Origin: Streptomyces sp. AC558_RSS880
GTDB lineage: Bacteria > Actinomycetota > Actinomycetes > Streptomycetales > Streptomycetaceae
DNA length: 64,000 nt
Assembly (NCBI RefSeq): GCF_019049255.1
Contig: NZ_JAGMUJ010000115.1
Coordinates: 69,355 to 133,354, forward strand
Direction of reading: 5' to 3'
The position numbers and the translations under genes are program-made. Under the pieces are notes generated by a model. The model was given only the letters and a program-made list of their open reading frames with translations. It did no database searches and had not been told where the DNA came from. Positions within the stretch are counted from its first letter, which is position 1, and every line of letters begins with the position of its first letter. Below, in pieces: positions 54,763-63,735 of the stretch.

Positions 54763-56199
54763 TCACCCGGCCGACCGCTGTACGCCCCCCACCGTGAACC
54801 CGGTCACCGTCCCCCCGCCCTCCCGCCGGAAGGCGTACGGCGCGCCACCGTGCGCGAGGGCGATCTCCCGGACGATGGACAGCCCGAGCCCCGACCCCGG
54901 CAGGGAACGCGCGTCGGCGGCGCGGTAGAAGCGGTCGAAGACGCGGGTCAGGTCGTCGTCCGCGATGCCCGGCCCCCGGTCGCGCACCTCCACCCGCACC
55001 GTCCCCGGCCGCGCGGGCCCGGCGACGTGGATCTCGACGGGGCCGCGCCCGTCCCGGTCGAACTTGACCGCGTTCTCGACCAGGTTGGACACCGCCCGTG
55101 TCAGCATCCCGGGCCGCCCATCGGTCGTGGTGTCTCCGCTCGCGCGGACCAGGATCTCCCGCCCCGTGCGCCGCCGGGCCAGCCCCGCGACGTCCTCGGC
55201 GATGTCCGCGAGGTCGACCCGCTGCGACGGCTCGGTGTCGGACTGCCCGGCCGCGAGATCGACCAGTTCGTTGACGAGGTCGGTCAGTTCGCGGGCCTCC
55301 TGGGTGAGGTCGGCGACGAGTTCCTCACGGGTGCCGGGCGGGAGTTCGTCGATGCGGCGCAGCAGGGAGATGTTGGTGCGCAGCGAGGTGAGCGGCGTAC
55401 GCAGCTCGTGCCCGGCGTCCTGGACCAGCCGGCGCTGGTCCTCCTCGGACTGGGCGAGCCGGCCCAGCATGCGGTCGAAGGCGCGGCCGAGGCGCCCCAC
55501 CTCGTCGTAGCCGGCGACGGGCACCTGGATGCCGAGGCGCCGGGTACGGGCGACGGCCTCGGCGGTGTGGGTGAGGACGACCAGGCGGCGGGTGATGCGC
55601 CGGGCCAGCCACCAGCCGAACAGTCCGGCCCCGACCACCACCGCCGCCATCAGGATCAGCGTGCGCCGCTGGAGGGCCCGCAGCAGGTCCTCGGTGTTGC
55701 TGAACTCCTGCGCGACCTGCACCGCGCCCCGGCTGCCGCCCAGCGAGACGGTCGCGACCCGGTAGACGTCGTCGCCGACGTCGACGTCCGCGTGCACGGC
55801 CACTTGTCCCGCCGTCGCGGCGCCCGCGACCCGCCGGTCGGCGTCGACCACCGGCAGCCCCGGGTCGCCGGGGTCGAAGACGCTGCCGTCCGGCCCGAGG
55901 ACCTGCACGTCGGTCCGGGCGGGCCGCACCAGGTCGTGGCCGGGCGCGGCGGAGGAGAAGTCGTGCGGGGTCATCCGGTTGTCCCGGACCTCGCTCCGCA
56001 GGTCCTGCACGACCTCGTCGAACACGGACTGCTGGTCCACCCGCACCAGCCGGGCGGCGGCGTTGTACGACAGGATGCCGACCAGCACGGTGACCGTGGC
56101 GGTGACCGCCGCGAACGCCACCGCGAACGTGGTCCCCAGCGACAGCAGCCGCAGCCGCCGGCGCGGAACCGGCGCCCCCCGCGCACCGCCCGCGGGCAC
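54763..56199 (-). CDS. Sensor histidine kinase (MprB-like)
   Basis: 478 residues: two membrane helices (about 17-40, 180-200) around an outer domain, HAMP (RRITRRLVVLTHTAEAVA), H box QDAGHELRTPLTSLRTN, N box LVENAVKFDRDG, G boxes DRGPGI and GSGLGLSIV. Adjacent (stop/start nearly touching) to a response regulator, forming a two-component system like MprAB, which responds to envelope stress. Confidence 0.93.
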   Translation of the reverse strand: MPAGGARGAPVPRRRLRLLSLGTTFAVAFAAVTATVTVLVGILSYNAAARLVRVDQQSVFDEVVQDLRSEVRDNRMTPHDFSSAAPGHDLVRPARTDVQVLGPDGSVFDPGDPGLPVVDADRRVAGAATAGQVAVHADVDVGDDVYRVATVSLGGSRGAVQVAQEFSNTEDLLRALQRRTLILMAAVVVGAGLFGWWLARRITRRLVVLTHTAEAVARTRRLGIQVPVAGYDEVGRLGRAFDRMLGRLAQSEEDQRRLVQDAGHELRTPLTSLRTNISLLRRIDELPPGTREELVADLTQEARELTDLVNELVDLAAGQSDTEPSQRVDLADIAEDVAGLARRRTGREILVRASGDTTTDGRPGMLTRAVSNLVENAVKFDRDGRGPVEIHVAGPARPGTVRVEVRDRGPGIADDDLTRVFDRFYRAADARSLPGSGLGLSIVREIALAHGGAPYAFRREGGGTVTGFTVGGVQRSAG

Positions 56200-56922
56200 T
56201 CAGCCCTCCCGCAGCACGTAGCCCACCCCGCGTACCGTGTGGATCAGTTGCGGCGCGCCGGGCTCGTCGAGCTTGCGGCGCAGATAGCCGACGTAGACGG
56301 CGAGGTTCTTGGAACCGGGGCCGAAGTCGTAGCCCCAGATGCGGTCGTAGATGGTGGAGTGGTCCAGGACGATGCCCGCGTGGCGGATCAGCAGCTCCAG
56401 CAGCTCGAACTCGGTCCGGGTCAGCTCCAGTTCGCGCCCGCCGCGCCAGGCCCGGCGCGCCTGGGGGTCCATGCGCAGCCCGGCCGCCTCCACGAACCGG
56501 CCGGAGGTGTCCGGCTTCGCCTCCTCCGCCACCGGCTCGGGATCCGGCGCCACCGGGGCCGCCCGGCGCAGCAGCGCGCGCAGCCGGGCGAAGACCTCCT
56601 CGACGTCGAACGGCTTGACGACGTAGTCGTCGGCGCCCGCGTCCAGTCCCGCGATGCGGTCGGCGGTCTCCACCAGCGCGGTCAGCATCAGCACCGGTGT
56701 GCGGTCGCCCTCGGCACGCAGCACCCGGCACACCTGGAGCCCGTCGATGCCGGGCATCATCACGTCGAGCACCAGCACGTCGGGCCGGCTGCGGTGGGCC
56801 TGCGCGAGGGCCTCGACGCCGTCGGCGACGGCCGTGACCCGGTAACCCTCCAGGGTGAGGGCGCGCTCCAGGGCGTTGCGGATGGCGCGGTCGTCTTCGG
56901 CGAGCAGAACGGTGTGCGGCAC
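56200..56922 (-). CDS. OmpR-type response regulator (MprA-like)
   Basis: 240 residues. Receiver domain: LLAEDDRAI, phospho-Asp in VLVLDVMMPGIDG, Lys in VKPFDVEE. C-terminal winged helix with ELTRTEFELLELLIRHAG and HTVRGVGYVLREG. First gene of the pair with the histidine kinase. Start ATG 56922. Confidence 0.94.
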   Translation of the reverse strand: MPHTVLLAEDDRAIRNALERALTLEGYRVTAVADGVEALAQAHRSRPDVLVLDVMMPGIDGLQVCRVLRAEGDRTPVLMLTALVETADRIAGLDAGADDYVVKPFDVEEVFARLRALLRRAAPVAPDPEPVAEEAKPDTSGRFVEAAGLRMDPQARRAWRGGRELELTRTEFELLELLIRHAGIVLDHSTIYDRIWGYDFGPGSKNLAVYVGYLRRKLDEPGAPQLIHTVRGVGYVLREG

Positions 56923-56995
56923 GCGCCCAGTGTGCCAACCGCCGCCGTCCCGCGGCCCCGGAGGCCGGCTCCGGGGACCGCTTCTTACCCGTATC

Positions 56996-57622
56996 TCACC
57001 CGGCGGGCCGCAGCGCCGCCAGTCGCTCCTCGAACGGGGTGACCTCCTCGAAGGAGTCCCGCCCGGTCAGCGGACGGGCGGTGGACAGCCCGGCCATCAG
57101 GGCCGCCAGTTCCCCGGCCGCGCGCTCGACCCGGCCGTTCAGCCCTTCGGCGCCCCAGTCCTCGGAGGCGGCGTAGACGCCGGTGGGGACGACGACGGCC
57201 TTGAGGTGGGAGAAGAGCGGCCGCAGCGCGTGGTCCAGGACCAGCGAGTGCCGGGCCGTGCCGCCGGTCGCCGCGATCAGCACCGGCTTCCCGGCGAGGG
57301 CCTCGGGGTCGGTGACGCTCAGCGCGTCGAAGAACGACTTGAACAGCCCGCTGTACGACGCCGAGAACACCGGCGTGACCACGATCAGCCCGTCGGCCCC
57401 GGCCACCGCGTCGAACGCGCCGGCCAGCGCCCGGCCGGGGAAGCCGTTGGTGAAGGTGTGCGCGATCTCCACGGCGAGGTCGCGCAGCTCGACGACCTCG
57501 ACATCGGCCGGCTGGGGCTCGGGGGCCGTGGCCGCCGGGGCGGCGACCGCGGCCAGCCGGTCGCCGAGCAGCCGGGTGGAGGACGGGACGCTCAGTCCCG
57601 CCGAGACGACGACGAGCCTCAT
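56996..57622 (-). CDS. NAD(P)H-dependent FMN reductase (CE1759 family)
   Basis: 208-residue flavodoxin-like protein: N-terminal VVVSAGLSVPSSTRLLGDRL, TPVFSASYSGLFKSFFDALS for the flavin site. It supplies reduced FMN to the LLM-type monooxygenase encoded upstream (4-base overlap), as in CE1758/CE1759 pairs. Confidence 0.9.
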   Translation of the reverse strand: MRLVVVSAGLSVPSSTRLLGDRLAAVAAPAATAPEPQPADVEVVELRDLAVEIAHTFTNGFPGRALAGAFDAVAGADGLIVVTPVFSASYSGLFKSFFDALSVTDPEALAGKPVLIAATGGTARHSLVLDHALRPLFSHLKAVVVPTGVYAASEDWGAEGLNGRVERAAGELAALMAGLSTARPLTGRDSFEEVTPFEERLAALRPAG

Positions 57623-58713
57623 GCCTGTGCGCCTTCCTTCGTCCTGGCTCCGGCCAGCAGCGAGCTGTGGGTGGGCGCGTCCGGCACGTCGGCCGGGCGG
57701 TTCTTGGCGAACTCCTCGCGCAGCACCGGCACGACCTCCTCGCCCAGCAGGTCGAGCTGTTCCAGCACGGTCTTCAGCGGCAGGCCCGCGTGGTCCATCA
57801 GGAACAGCTGGCGCTGGTAGTCACCGGCGTACTCGCGGAAGGACAGCGTCTTCTCGATGACCTGCTGCGGGGAGCCCACGGTCAGCGGGGTCTGCTCGGT
57901 GAACTCCTCCAGCGAGGGCCCGTGCCCGTAGACCGGGGCGACGTCGAAGTAGGGGCGGAACTCACGCACCGCGTCCTGGCTGTTCTTCCGCATGAACACC
58001 TGGCCGCCGAGGCCGACGATCGCCTGCTCGGGGGTGCCGTGCCCGTAGTGGGCGTACCGGGCCCGGTACAGCTCGACCATGCGCTTGGTGTGGTCGGCCG
58101 GCCAGAAGATGTTGTTGTGGAAGAAGCCGTCGCCGTAGTACGCGGCCTGCTCGGCGATCTCCGGCGAGCGGATCGAGCCGTGCCAGACGAACGGCGGTAC
58201 GCCGTCCAGCGGGCGGGGCGTGGAGGTGAAGCCCTGCAGCGGGGTGCGGAACTTGCCCTCCCAGTCGACGACGTCCTCGCGCCACAGCCGGTGCAGGAGC
58301 GCGTAGTTCTCCACCGCCAGGTTGATGCCCTGGCGGATGTCCTGCCCGAACCAGGGATAGACCGGGCCGGTGTTCCCGCGCCCCATCATCAGGTCCACCC
58401 GGCCGTCGGCCAGGTGCTGGAGCATCGCGAAGTCCTCGGCGATCTTCACCGGGTCGTTGGTGGTGATCAGGGTGGTGGAGGTGGAGAGGACCAGCTTCTC
58501 CGTGCGGGCGGCGATGTAGCCGAGCATGGTGGTCGGCGAGGACGGCACGAACGGCGGGTTGTGGTGCTCCCCGGTCGCGAACACGTCCAGGCCCACCTCC
58601 TCGGCCTTCAGCGCGATGGCGACCATGGCCTTGATCCGCTCGCGCTCGGTCGGCGTACGCCCCGTGGTCGGGTCGGGAGTGACATCCCCGACGCTGAAGA
58701 TCCCGAACTGCAT
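57619..58713 (-). CDS. LLM-class flavin-dependent monooxygenase (CE1758 family)
   Basis: 364-residue luciferase-like TIM barrel: MQFGIFSVGDVTPDPTTGR at the N-terminus, FATGEHHNPPFVPSSP, LMMGRGNTGPVYPWFGQD. Uses reduced flavin from the reductase encoded just downstream. Start ATG 58713 with GGAGGGTG upstream. A MarR gene at 59.7 kb is a possible regulator. Substrate unknown. Confidence 0.91.
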   Translation of the reverse strand: MQFGIFSVGDVTPDPTTGRTPTERERIKAMVAIALKAEEVGLDVFATGEHHNPPFVPSSPTTMLGYIAARTEKLVLSTSTTLITTNDPVKIAEDFAMLQHLADGRVDLMMGRGNTGPVYPWFGQDIRQGINLAVENYALLHRLWREDVVDWEGKFRTPLQGFTSTPRPLDGVPPFVWHGSIRSPEIAEQAAYYGDGFFHNNIFWPADHTKRMVELYRARYAHYGHGTPEQAIVGLGGQVFMRKNSQDAVREFRPYFDVAPVYGHGPSLEEFTEQTPLTVGSPQQVIEKTLSFREYAGDYQRQLFLMDHAGLPLKTVLEQLDLLGEEVVPVLREEFAKNRPADVPDAPTHSSLLAGARTKEGAQA

Positions 58714-58730
58714 GGCCGCTCACCCTCCAA

Positions 58731-58749
58731 GTTGTTTACGGTTCAACTA
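58731..58749. promoter_or_regulatory. Operator-like AGTTG-N9-CAACT over the LLM promoter
   Basis: AGTTG (58731-58735) and CAACT (58745-58749) surround an AT-rich centre; TATAGT on the minus strand just upstream could be the -10. MarR proteins bind such repeats, and a MarR gene lies 1 kb away. Confidence 0.4.
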
Positions 58750-58797
58750 TACCCCTGGAACGACCCCCCGCCCCCTCCTATTCCCCCGGCCGCGCGC

Positions 58798-58941
58798 CTA
58801 CGGCACCAGCACCAGCCGCCCCCGTACCCCGCCCTCCGCCAGGCGCGCGTGCGCCTTCGCCGCGCCGGCCAGCGGATACTCCTCCGCGACCCGGAGCGTG
58901 AGCACCCCCTCGTCCACCAGCCGCACCAGCTCCTGGACCGC
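58798..58941 (-). pseudogene. C-terminal fragment of NADP-dependent zinc-type oxidoreductase
   Basis: Reading from about 58941 to a TAG at 58798-58800 gives LVRLVDEGVLTLRVAEEYPL, AGAAKAHARLAEGGVRGR and LVLVP, the usual end of quinone-reductase-like alcohol dehydrogenases. The other 85% of the gene is missing; the sequence passes directly into an HxlR fragment on the other strand. Translated by hand. Confidence 0.7.
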
Positions 58942-59240
58942 GTCAGCGACAAGTGGTTCAGCCTGATCGTCAGCGCCCTCGCCACGGCCCCCGTGCGCTA
59001 CAGCGACCTCGGCCGCAAGATCGCCGGCGTCAGCCCCAAGACGCTCACCCGGACCCTGCGCTCACTGGAACGCGACGGCATCCTCACCCGCACGGTGACC
59101 CCGTCCGTCCCGGTCCGCGTCGACTACGAACTCGCCCCGCTCGGAGCCGGCCTCAGCCTGCTCCCGACCGCCGTGAAGGACTGGGCGGAGACCCACTTCG
59201 ACGAGGTCCACCGGGCCCGGGACCGCTACGACGCCGAGAC
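58925..59240 (+). pseudogene. HxlR-family regulator fragment without start or stop
   Basis: The frame reads LLDRVSDKWFSLIVSALA, RYSDLGRKIAGVSPKTLTRT, LRSLERDGILTRTVTPSVPV and VDYELAPLGAGLSLL: a clear HxlR winged helix. The N-terminal cysteine-bearing part is absent, no start codon is placed well, and the frame runs on past the usual end into the MarR gene. It and the oxidoreductase fragment were probably a divergent pair cut by one deletion. Confidence 0.72.
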
Positions 59241-59726
59241 CGACCAGCCGTCCGCGGCCTCCCCCGACCGCAACCGGGCGGCCTGCTCCGCGCCGAACTC
59301 CGTCGTACGCCTCATGTGGTCGATGAACAAGGCGAGCTGCGCGTCGTCGAGATCGTCGAAGAGCGCGACCCAGCCGCCGCCCAGCCGCTCCCACACCCGC
59401 CCGAACTCGGCGGCCCGCTCCGGCACCACCGCCACCAGCACCAGCCGCCGGTCATCCGCGTCCCGCTCCCGCACCACGTACCCCGCCCGCTCCAGCCGGT
59501 CCACCAGCCGGGTCGCCGAGCCGGTCGTCAGCCCCGTCAGCTCCGCGACCCGGCCCGTGGTCACCGGGCCGCCCTCCAGCGTCAGCAGGTTCAGACACTG
59601 CAGATCGGTGGGGTGCAGGCCCAGATGGTCGGCGAGCGCCTGGTTGAACAGGGCGTGGGCCGCCGTGTACCGCCGGGACACCACGGCCAGCTCCGCCAGC
59701 AGCCCGGCCCGCGTGTTCCCCGCCAT
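59226..59726 (-). CDS. MarR family regulator
   Basis: 166 residues. Winged helix: LQCLNLLTLEGGPVTTGRVA, ELTGLTTGSATRLVDRLERA, GYVVRERDADDRRLVLVAV. Start ATG 59726 after GAGG; a longer ORF to 59792 lacks support. May control the LLM/FMN reductase pair or the gene for the SnoaL-like protein upstream. Confidence 0.88.
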   Translation of the reverse strand: MAGNTRAGLLAELAVVSRRYTAAHALFNQALADHLGLHPTDLQCLNLLTLEGGPVTTGRVAELTGLTTGSATRLVDRLERAGYVVRERDADDRRLVLVAVVPERAAEFGRVWERLGGGWVALFDDLDDAQLALFIDHMRRTTEFGAEQAARLRSGEAADGWSVSAS

Positions 59727-59870
59727 CCCACCACCACCTCGCACCGCTTCGCCGTCCGCGGATGTATCCCACGCCCCGCCCGTGCCGGGCACCGTCCACC
59801 AGATGATGCACCCGGATGCGCAGCCGCACGCGTGCGGAACCCCCGCTCCGCCGCGCGACGGCCGACACCC

Positions 59871-60305
59871 TCAGACCACCGTCTCCGGAAGCAGCCCCAG
59901 CTGCTCCAGGAAGGCCAGCTGGTCGAAGTAGAGCCGGTAGCTGACGATCCTGCCGTCCTCGACGGTGGCGACGTCCACCCCGCGGATCCTGACCTCCTTC
60001 CCGGTCGCCGGCACGCTCCGCCCGTCCGGCACCTGCAACGGCCCGGTGTTCCGCCCGCTGAAGTACCCCTCGTCGATCGCGATGCTGCCCACCTCGAACG
60101 CGTGCAGCGACTCGTACCGGGCGTCGGGCACGGCCGTCGTCATCTGACGCCAGTACTCGACGATCTCGTCCCGCCCGTGCAGCTCCCCCGCCTCGGGCAC
60201 CCAGGCGACCGCGTCCCGCGCGTACAGCTCCGCCACGGCGTCCATGTCCAGGTCCGTGGTGACCGCCGCGGTGAGCCGGTCCATGACCTCGCGCGCCTCA
60301 CCCAT
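59871..60305 (-). CDS. SnoaL/NTF2-like protein
   Basis: 144 residues with the polyketide-cyclase/ester-hydrolase fold: VMDRLTAAVTTDLDMDAVAE, LYARDAVAWVPEAGELHGRD, EIVEYWRQM and VRIRGVDVATVEDGRIVSYR. No catalytic residue can be assigned. Start ATG 60305 (MGEAREVM). Role unknown. Confidence 0.82.
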   Translation of the reverse strand: MGEAREVMDRLTAAVTTDLDMDAVAELYARDAVAWVPEAGELHGRDEIVEYWRQMTTAVPDARYESLHAFEVGSIAIDEGYFSGRNTGPLQVPDGRSVPATGKEVRIRGVDVATVEDGRIVSYRLYFDQLAFLEQLGLLPETVV

Positions 60306-60440
60306 GACCCACCTCCTGCCCCGGAGGACCACCCGTCCCATTCTCCCACCGGGCCCCCGCCCCCGCCGCCGCCCGGCCGCCCCCGCCTATGCTGGCCGCG
60401 CAGGTCCCGACCACGAACCAGTACGTCCGAGGAGCAGCCC

Positions 60441-61217
60441 ATGGCCACCGCCGTACCGCCCGCCGCGTCCCGTATCGCCGTCGTCACGGGTGCGAGCAGC
60501 GGGATCGGCGCCGCCACGGCCCGCCGCCTCGCCGGGGCCGGCTACCGCGTCGTCCTCACCGCCCGCCGCAAGGACCGCATCGAGGCGCTCGCCGAGGAGA
60601 TCACCGCCGCCGGCCACGCGGCCACGGCCTACCCCCTCGACGTCACCGACCGCGCGGCCGTCGACGAGTTCGCCACCGCCTTCAGGACCGTCGGCGTCCT
60701 CGTCAACAACGCCGGCGGCGCACTCGGCGCCGACCCGGTCGCCACCGGCGACCCGGACCAGTGGCGCACCATGTACGAGACCAACGTCCTCGGCACCCTC
60801 AACCTCACCCAGGCCCTGCTGCCCAAGCTGGACGCGAGCGGCGACGGCACGATCGTGGTCGTCTCCTCCACCGCCGGTCACGCCACCTACGAGGGCGGCG
60901 CGGGCTACGTCGCCGCCAAGCACGGCGCACACGTCCTCGCCGAGACCCTGCGCCTGGAGATCGTCGGCCGCCCGGTGCGCGTCATCGAGATCGCGCCCGG
61001 CATGGTCAAGACCGACGAGTTCGCCCTCACCCGCTTCGGCGGCGACACGGAGAAGGCCGCCAAGGTCTACCAGGGCGTCGCCGAACCCCTCACCGCGGAC
61101 GACGTCGCCGACACCATCACCTGGGCGGTCACCCGCCCGCCCCACGTCAACATCGATCTGATGATCGTCCGCCCCCGCGCCCAGGCGTCCAACACCAAGG
61201 TCCACCGGGAGCCCTGA
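60441..61217 (+). CDS. SDR family oxidoreductase
   Basis: 258-residue classical short-chain dehydrogenase: VVTGASSGIGAATARRLA, NNAGG, catalytic Ser in VVSSTAG, YVAAKHG (Tyr/Lys), then PGMVKTDEF. The ARRKDR stretch after strand 2 suggests NADP. YdfG/serine-dehydrogenase-like group. ATG 60441 after GAGGAG. Overlaps the next gene by one base. Confidence 0.92.
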   Translation: MATAVPPAASRIAVVTGASSGIGAATARRLAGAGYRVVLTARRKDRIEALAEEITAAGHAATAYPLDVTDRAAVDEFATAFRTVGVLVNNAGGALGADPVATGDPDQWRTMYETNVLGTLNLTQALLPKLDASGDGTIVVVSSTAGHATYEGGAGYVAAKHGAHVLAETLRLEIVGRPVRVIEIAPGMVKTDEFALTRFGGDTEKAAKVYQGVAEPLTADDVADTITWAVTRPPHVNIDLMIVRPRAQASNTKVHREP

Positions 61218-61354
61218 TGTCGGACAGCGAACAACGCCGCCTGGCCCTGGAGAAGAAGCGCGAACGCTACGTCTGGTACTACCTCGGCTACTTCCTCTTC
61301 GGCATCCACATCGTGGCGTTCGTCATGATCTACGCGGTGACCCACGCGAAGTAG
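61217..61354 (+). CDS. DUF6126 small membrane protein
   Basis: 45 residues: a basic N-terminus (EQRRLALEKKRERYVWYYLG) and one membrane helix (FGIHIVAFVMIYAV). It overlaps the SDR stop (TGATG) and is followed by a hairpin. Matches the DUF6126 family of small Streptomyces proteins; function unknown. Confidence 0.75.
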   Translation: MSDSEQRRLALEKKRERYVWYYLGYFLFGIHIVAFVMIYAVTHAK

Positions 61355-61378
61355 CGGGCCCCTCGCAGGGGACCCGCT
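61353..61378. terminator. Stem-loop between DUF6126 gene and rtcB
   Basis: AGCGGG...CCCCT and AGGGG...CCCGCT pair with one bulge, between convergent genes; can serve both. Confidence 0.6.
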
Positions 61379-61400
61379 CTCCTTGCCGCCCTCCGTCGCG

Positions 61401-62594
61401 TCAGCCCTTCACGCAGACGACCTGCTTGAGCTTCGCGACGACCTCGACGAGGTCCCGCTGCTGGTCGATGACCTGCTCGATCGGCTTGTAGGCGCCCGGG
61501 ATCTCGTCCACGACACCGGAGTCCTTGCGGCACTCCACGCCCCGCGTCTGCTCCTCCAGGTCCTTCGTCGAGAAGCGCCGCTTGGCCGCGTTGCGGCTCA
61601 TGCGCCGGCCGGCGCCGTGCGACGCCGAGTTGAAGGACTTGGCGTTCCCGAGGCCCCTGACGATGTACGAACCCGTGCCCATGGAGCCCGGGATGATCCC
61701 GTACTCGCCGGAACCCGCGCGGATGGCGCCCTTGCGGGTCACGAGCAGGTCCATGCCGTCGTAGCGCTCCTCGGCCACGTAGTTGTGGTGCGCGCTGATC
61801 TCCGGCTCGAAGGTGGGCCTGGCCTTCTTGAACTCCTTGCGGACCACGTCCTTCAGGAGCGCCATCATGATCGAGCGGTTGTACTTCGCGTACTCCTGCG
61901 CCCAGAACAGGTCGTTGCGGTACGCCGCCATCTGCGGGGTGTCCGCGACGAAGACGGCGAGGTCACGGTCGACCAGGTTCTGGTTGTGCGGGAGCTTCTG
62001 GGCCACGCCGATGTGGTGCTCGGCGAGTTCCTTGCCGATGTTCCGGGAACCGGAGTGCAGCATCAGCCAGACGGAACCGGCCGTATCCGTGCACACTTCG
62101 ACGAAATGATTGCCGGACCCGAGCGTTCCCATCTGCTTCGTGGCACGTTCCTGACGGAACTTGACCGCGTCCGCCACTCCGCCGAACCGGCCCCAGAAGT
62201 CGTCCCAGCCGCCGGTCGCGAAGGCGTGGAAGCGGGACGGGTCGACCGGGTCGTCGTGCATGCCCCGCCCCACCGGAATCGCCTGCTCGATCTTCGACCG
62301 CAGCCGCGACAGATCACCGGGCAGGTCGTTCGCCGTCAGGGACGTCCTCACCGCGGACATGCCGCAGCCGATGTCCACGCCGACCGCCGCCGGGCACACC
62401 GCGCCCTGCATCGCGATCACCGACCCGACCGTCGCGCCCTTGCCGTAGTGCACGTCCGGCATCACGGCCAGGCCCTTGATCCACGGCAGGGTGGCGACGT
62501 TGCGCAGCTGCTGGAGGGCGCCCTCCTCCACCGTCGCCGGATCCGTCCACATACGGATCGGCACCTTCGCACCCGGAAGTTCCACGTACGACAT
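61401..62594 (-). CDS. rtcB: RNA-splicing ligase RtcB
   Basis: 397-residue GTP/Mn-dependent ligase joining 2',3'-cyclic phosphate (or 3'-P) to 5'-OH RNA. Motifs: VMPDVHYGKGATVGSVIA, GVDIGCGM (metal Cys), GTLGSGNHFVEV, HSGSRNIGK and the guanylylated His in ASHGAGRRMSR. Start ATG 62594 (MSYVELPG). No archease or RtcA gene nearby; probably serves RNA repair. Confidence 0.94.
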   Translation of the reverse strand: MSYVELPGAKVPIRMWTDPATVEEGALQQLRNVATLPWIKGLAVMPDVHYGKGATVGSVIAMQGAVCPAAVGVDIGCGMSAVRTSLTANDLPGDLSRLRSKIEQAIPVGRGMHDDPVDPSRFHAFATGGWDDFWGRFGGVADAVKFRQERATKQMGTLGSGNHFVEVCTDTAGSVWLMLHSGSRNIGKELAEHHIGVAQKLPHNQNLVDRDLAVFVADTPQMAAYRNDLFWAQEYAKYNRSIMMALLKDVVRKEFKKARPTFEPEISAHHNYVAEERYDGMDLLVTRKGAIRAGSGEYGIIPGSMGTGSYIVRGLGNAKSFNSASHGAGRRMSRNAAKRRFSTKDLEEQTRGVECRKDSGVVDEIPGAYKPIEQVIDQQRDLVEVVAKLKQVVCVKG

Positions 62595-62810
62595 AACGTC
62601 CCCATTCCCCCAGAAAGCCAACACAAGTCATGAATCGCAAAACCGGCGCCAAGGTCGGCGAAAAGGGATGACGGACCGGCGTCCACGGCAGTGCGTGCGA
62701 TACACATTGTCTGTCGGGGGCGCCCCCGTGCGGCAAGCGATTAACCAGCGGGGACACTGGGGAGACCCGGCGGGCACCGGCCCGCACCCACCATCGAGAG
62801 GAGCCCGACC

Positions 62811-63617
62811 GTGCAGCGGAAGGCGTACGTACCCGGCGTCGCCGCGCTCCTGGCGGCCGTCCTGGCCGGCTGCACCGGCAGCCCGGACGACGGCGGCCAG
62901 TCGGACAACTCCAACCCGGGAAGCGCCGGTACGGCCACCCAGGCCGCCCAGCCCGGCAAGTACGCCACGCTCCCCGAGCCCTGCGGCGTGGTCGAGGACA
63001 CGACGCTCGACCAACTCCTGCCCGGCATCGGGGAGATGACCGACACGGCGCAGCGCGAGGAGGCGTACGCGGGAGAGGCGACCCTCACGTACGACACCGA
63101 CCGCAAGGTGGGCTGCCGCTGGAAGGTGGAGTCGGCGGAGGCGACCGACCATCTGCTGGTCGACTTCGAGCGGATCGTCTCCTACGACAACGCCGTCAGC
63201 GACGAAGCCCAGGCCGGGGAACTCTTCGCGACCAGGCAGGCGGCCGCGCACCTCCCGGAGCCGACGGTGACGGCCACGGAGACCGGCACTCCGTCCACCA
63301 GCCCTTCCACGGAGCCCGGTTCGCCCCCTCCGTCCGGGTCGCCCACCGCCGCCTCGCCGTCCGCCGCCCCCTCCGACCTCCAGCCCCGTCTCCTGGAGGA
63401 CCTGGGCGACGAGGCGTTCCTCGACGACGAGCTGAGCAGCTCCGGTTCGACCGCCGAGCAGCGCACGGTGACTGTGGCGTTCCGCACGTCCAACGTGATC
63501 GTGACCGTCGAGTACGCGGAGCAGCCGGTGACCGTCGGCGTCGTCCCGGACAGCAAGGAAATGCAGGACAGGGCACGGAAACTGGCCTCGGAGCTGGTCG
63601 ATTCGCTGAACGGCTGA
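62811..63617 (+). CDS. DUF3558 lipoprotein (first of two)
   Basis: 268 residues. Signal peptide with lipobox VLAGCTGS; the DUF3558 domain starts PEPCGVVEDTTLDQLLPG and continues GCRWKVESAEATDHLLVDFE. A Ser/Thr/Pro-rich insert (TETGTPSTSPSTEPGSPPPS) lies in the middle. Start GTG 62811 after GAGAGGAG. Outer-face lipoprotein of unknown function; a paralogue follows at 63.7 kb. Confidence 0.85.
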   Translation: MQRKAYVPGVAALLAAVLAGCTGSPDDGGQSDNSNPGSAGTATQAAQPGKYATLPEPCGVVEDTTLDQLLPGIGEMTDTAQREEAYAGEATLTYDTDRKVGCRWKVESAEATDHLLVDFERIVSYDNAVSDEAQAGELFATRQAAAHLPEPTVTATETGTPSTSPSTEPGSPPPSGSPTAASPSAAPSDLQPRLLEDLGDEAFLDDELSSSGSTAEQRTVTVAFRTSNVIVTVEYAEQPVTVGVVPDSKEMQDRARKLASELVDSLNG

Positions 63618-63735
63618 GCACGGTCCACGGCACCTACACCCCTGCGCGCAAAGCACGCGAAGGAAGACCGCACGGGTGGCTCACCGCGTACCGTGACCCC
63701 TCGGACCCGTTCCGACCGCAGGGAACACGAGCGTC

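Noticed and set aside
58942..59240. HxlR gene as a functional short regulator
   Set aside because: No start codon near the N-terminal end, the winged helix lacks its first helices, and no stop where the family ends.
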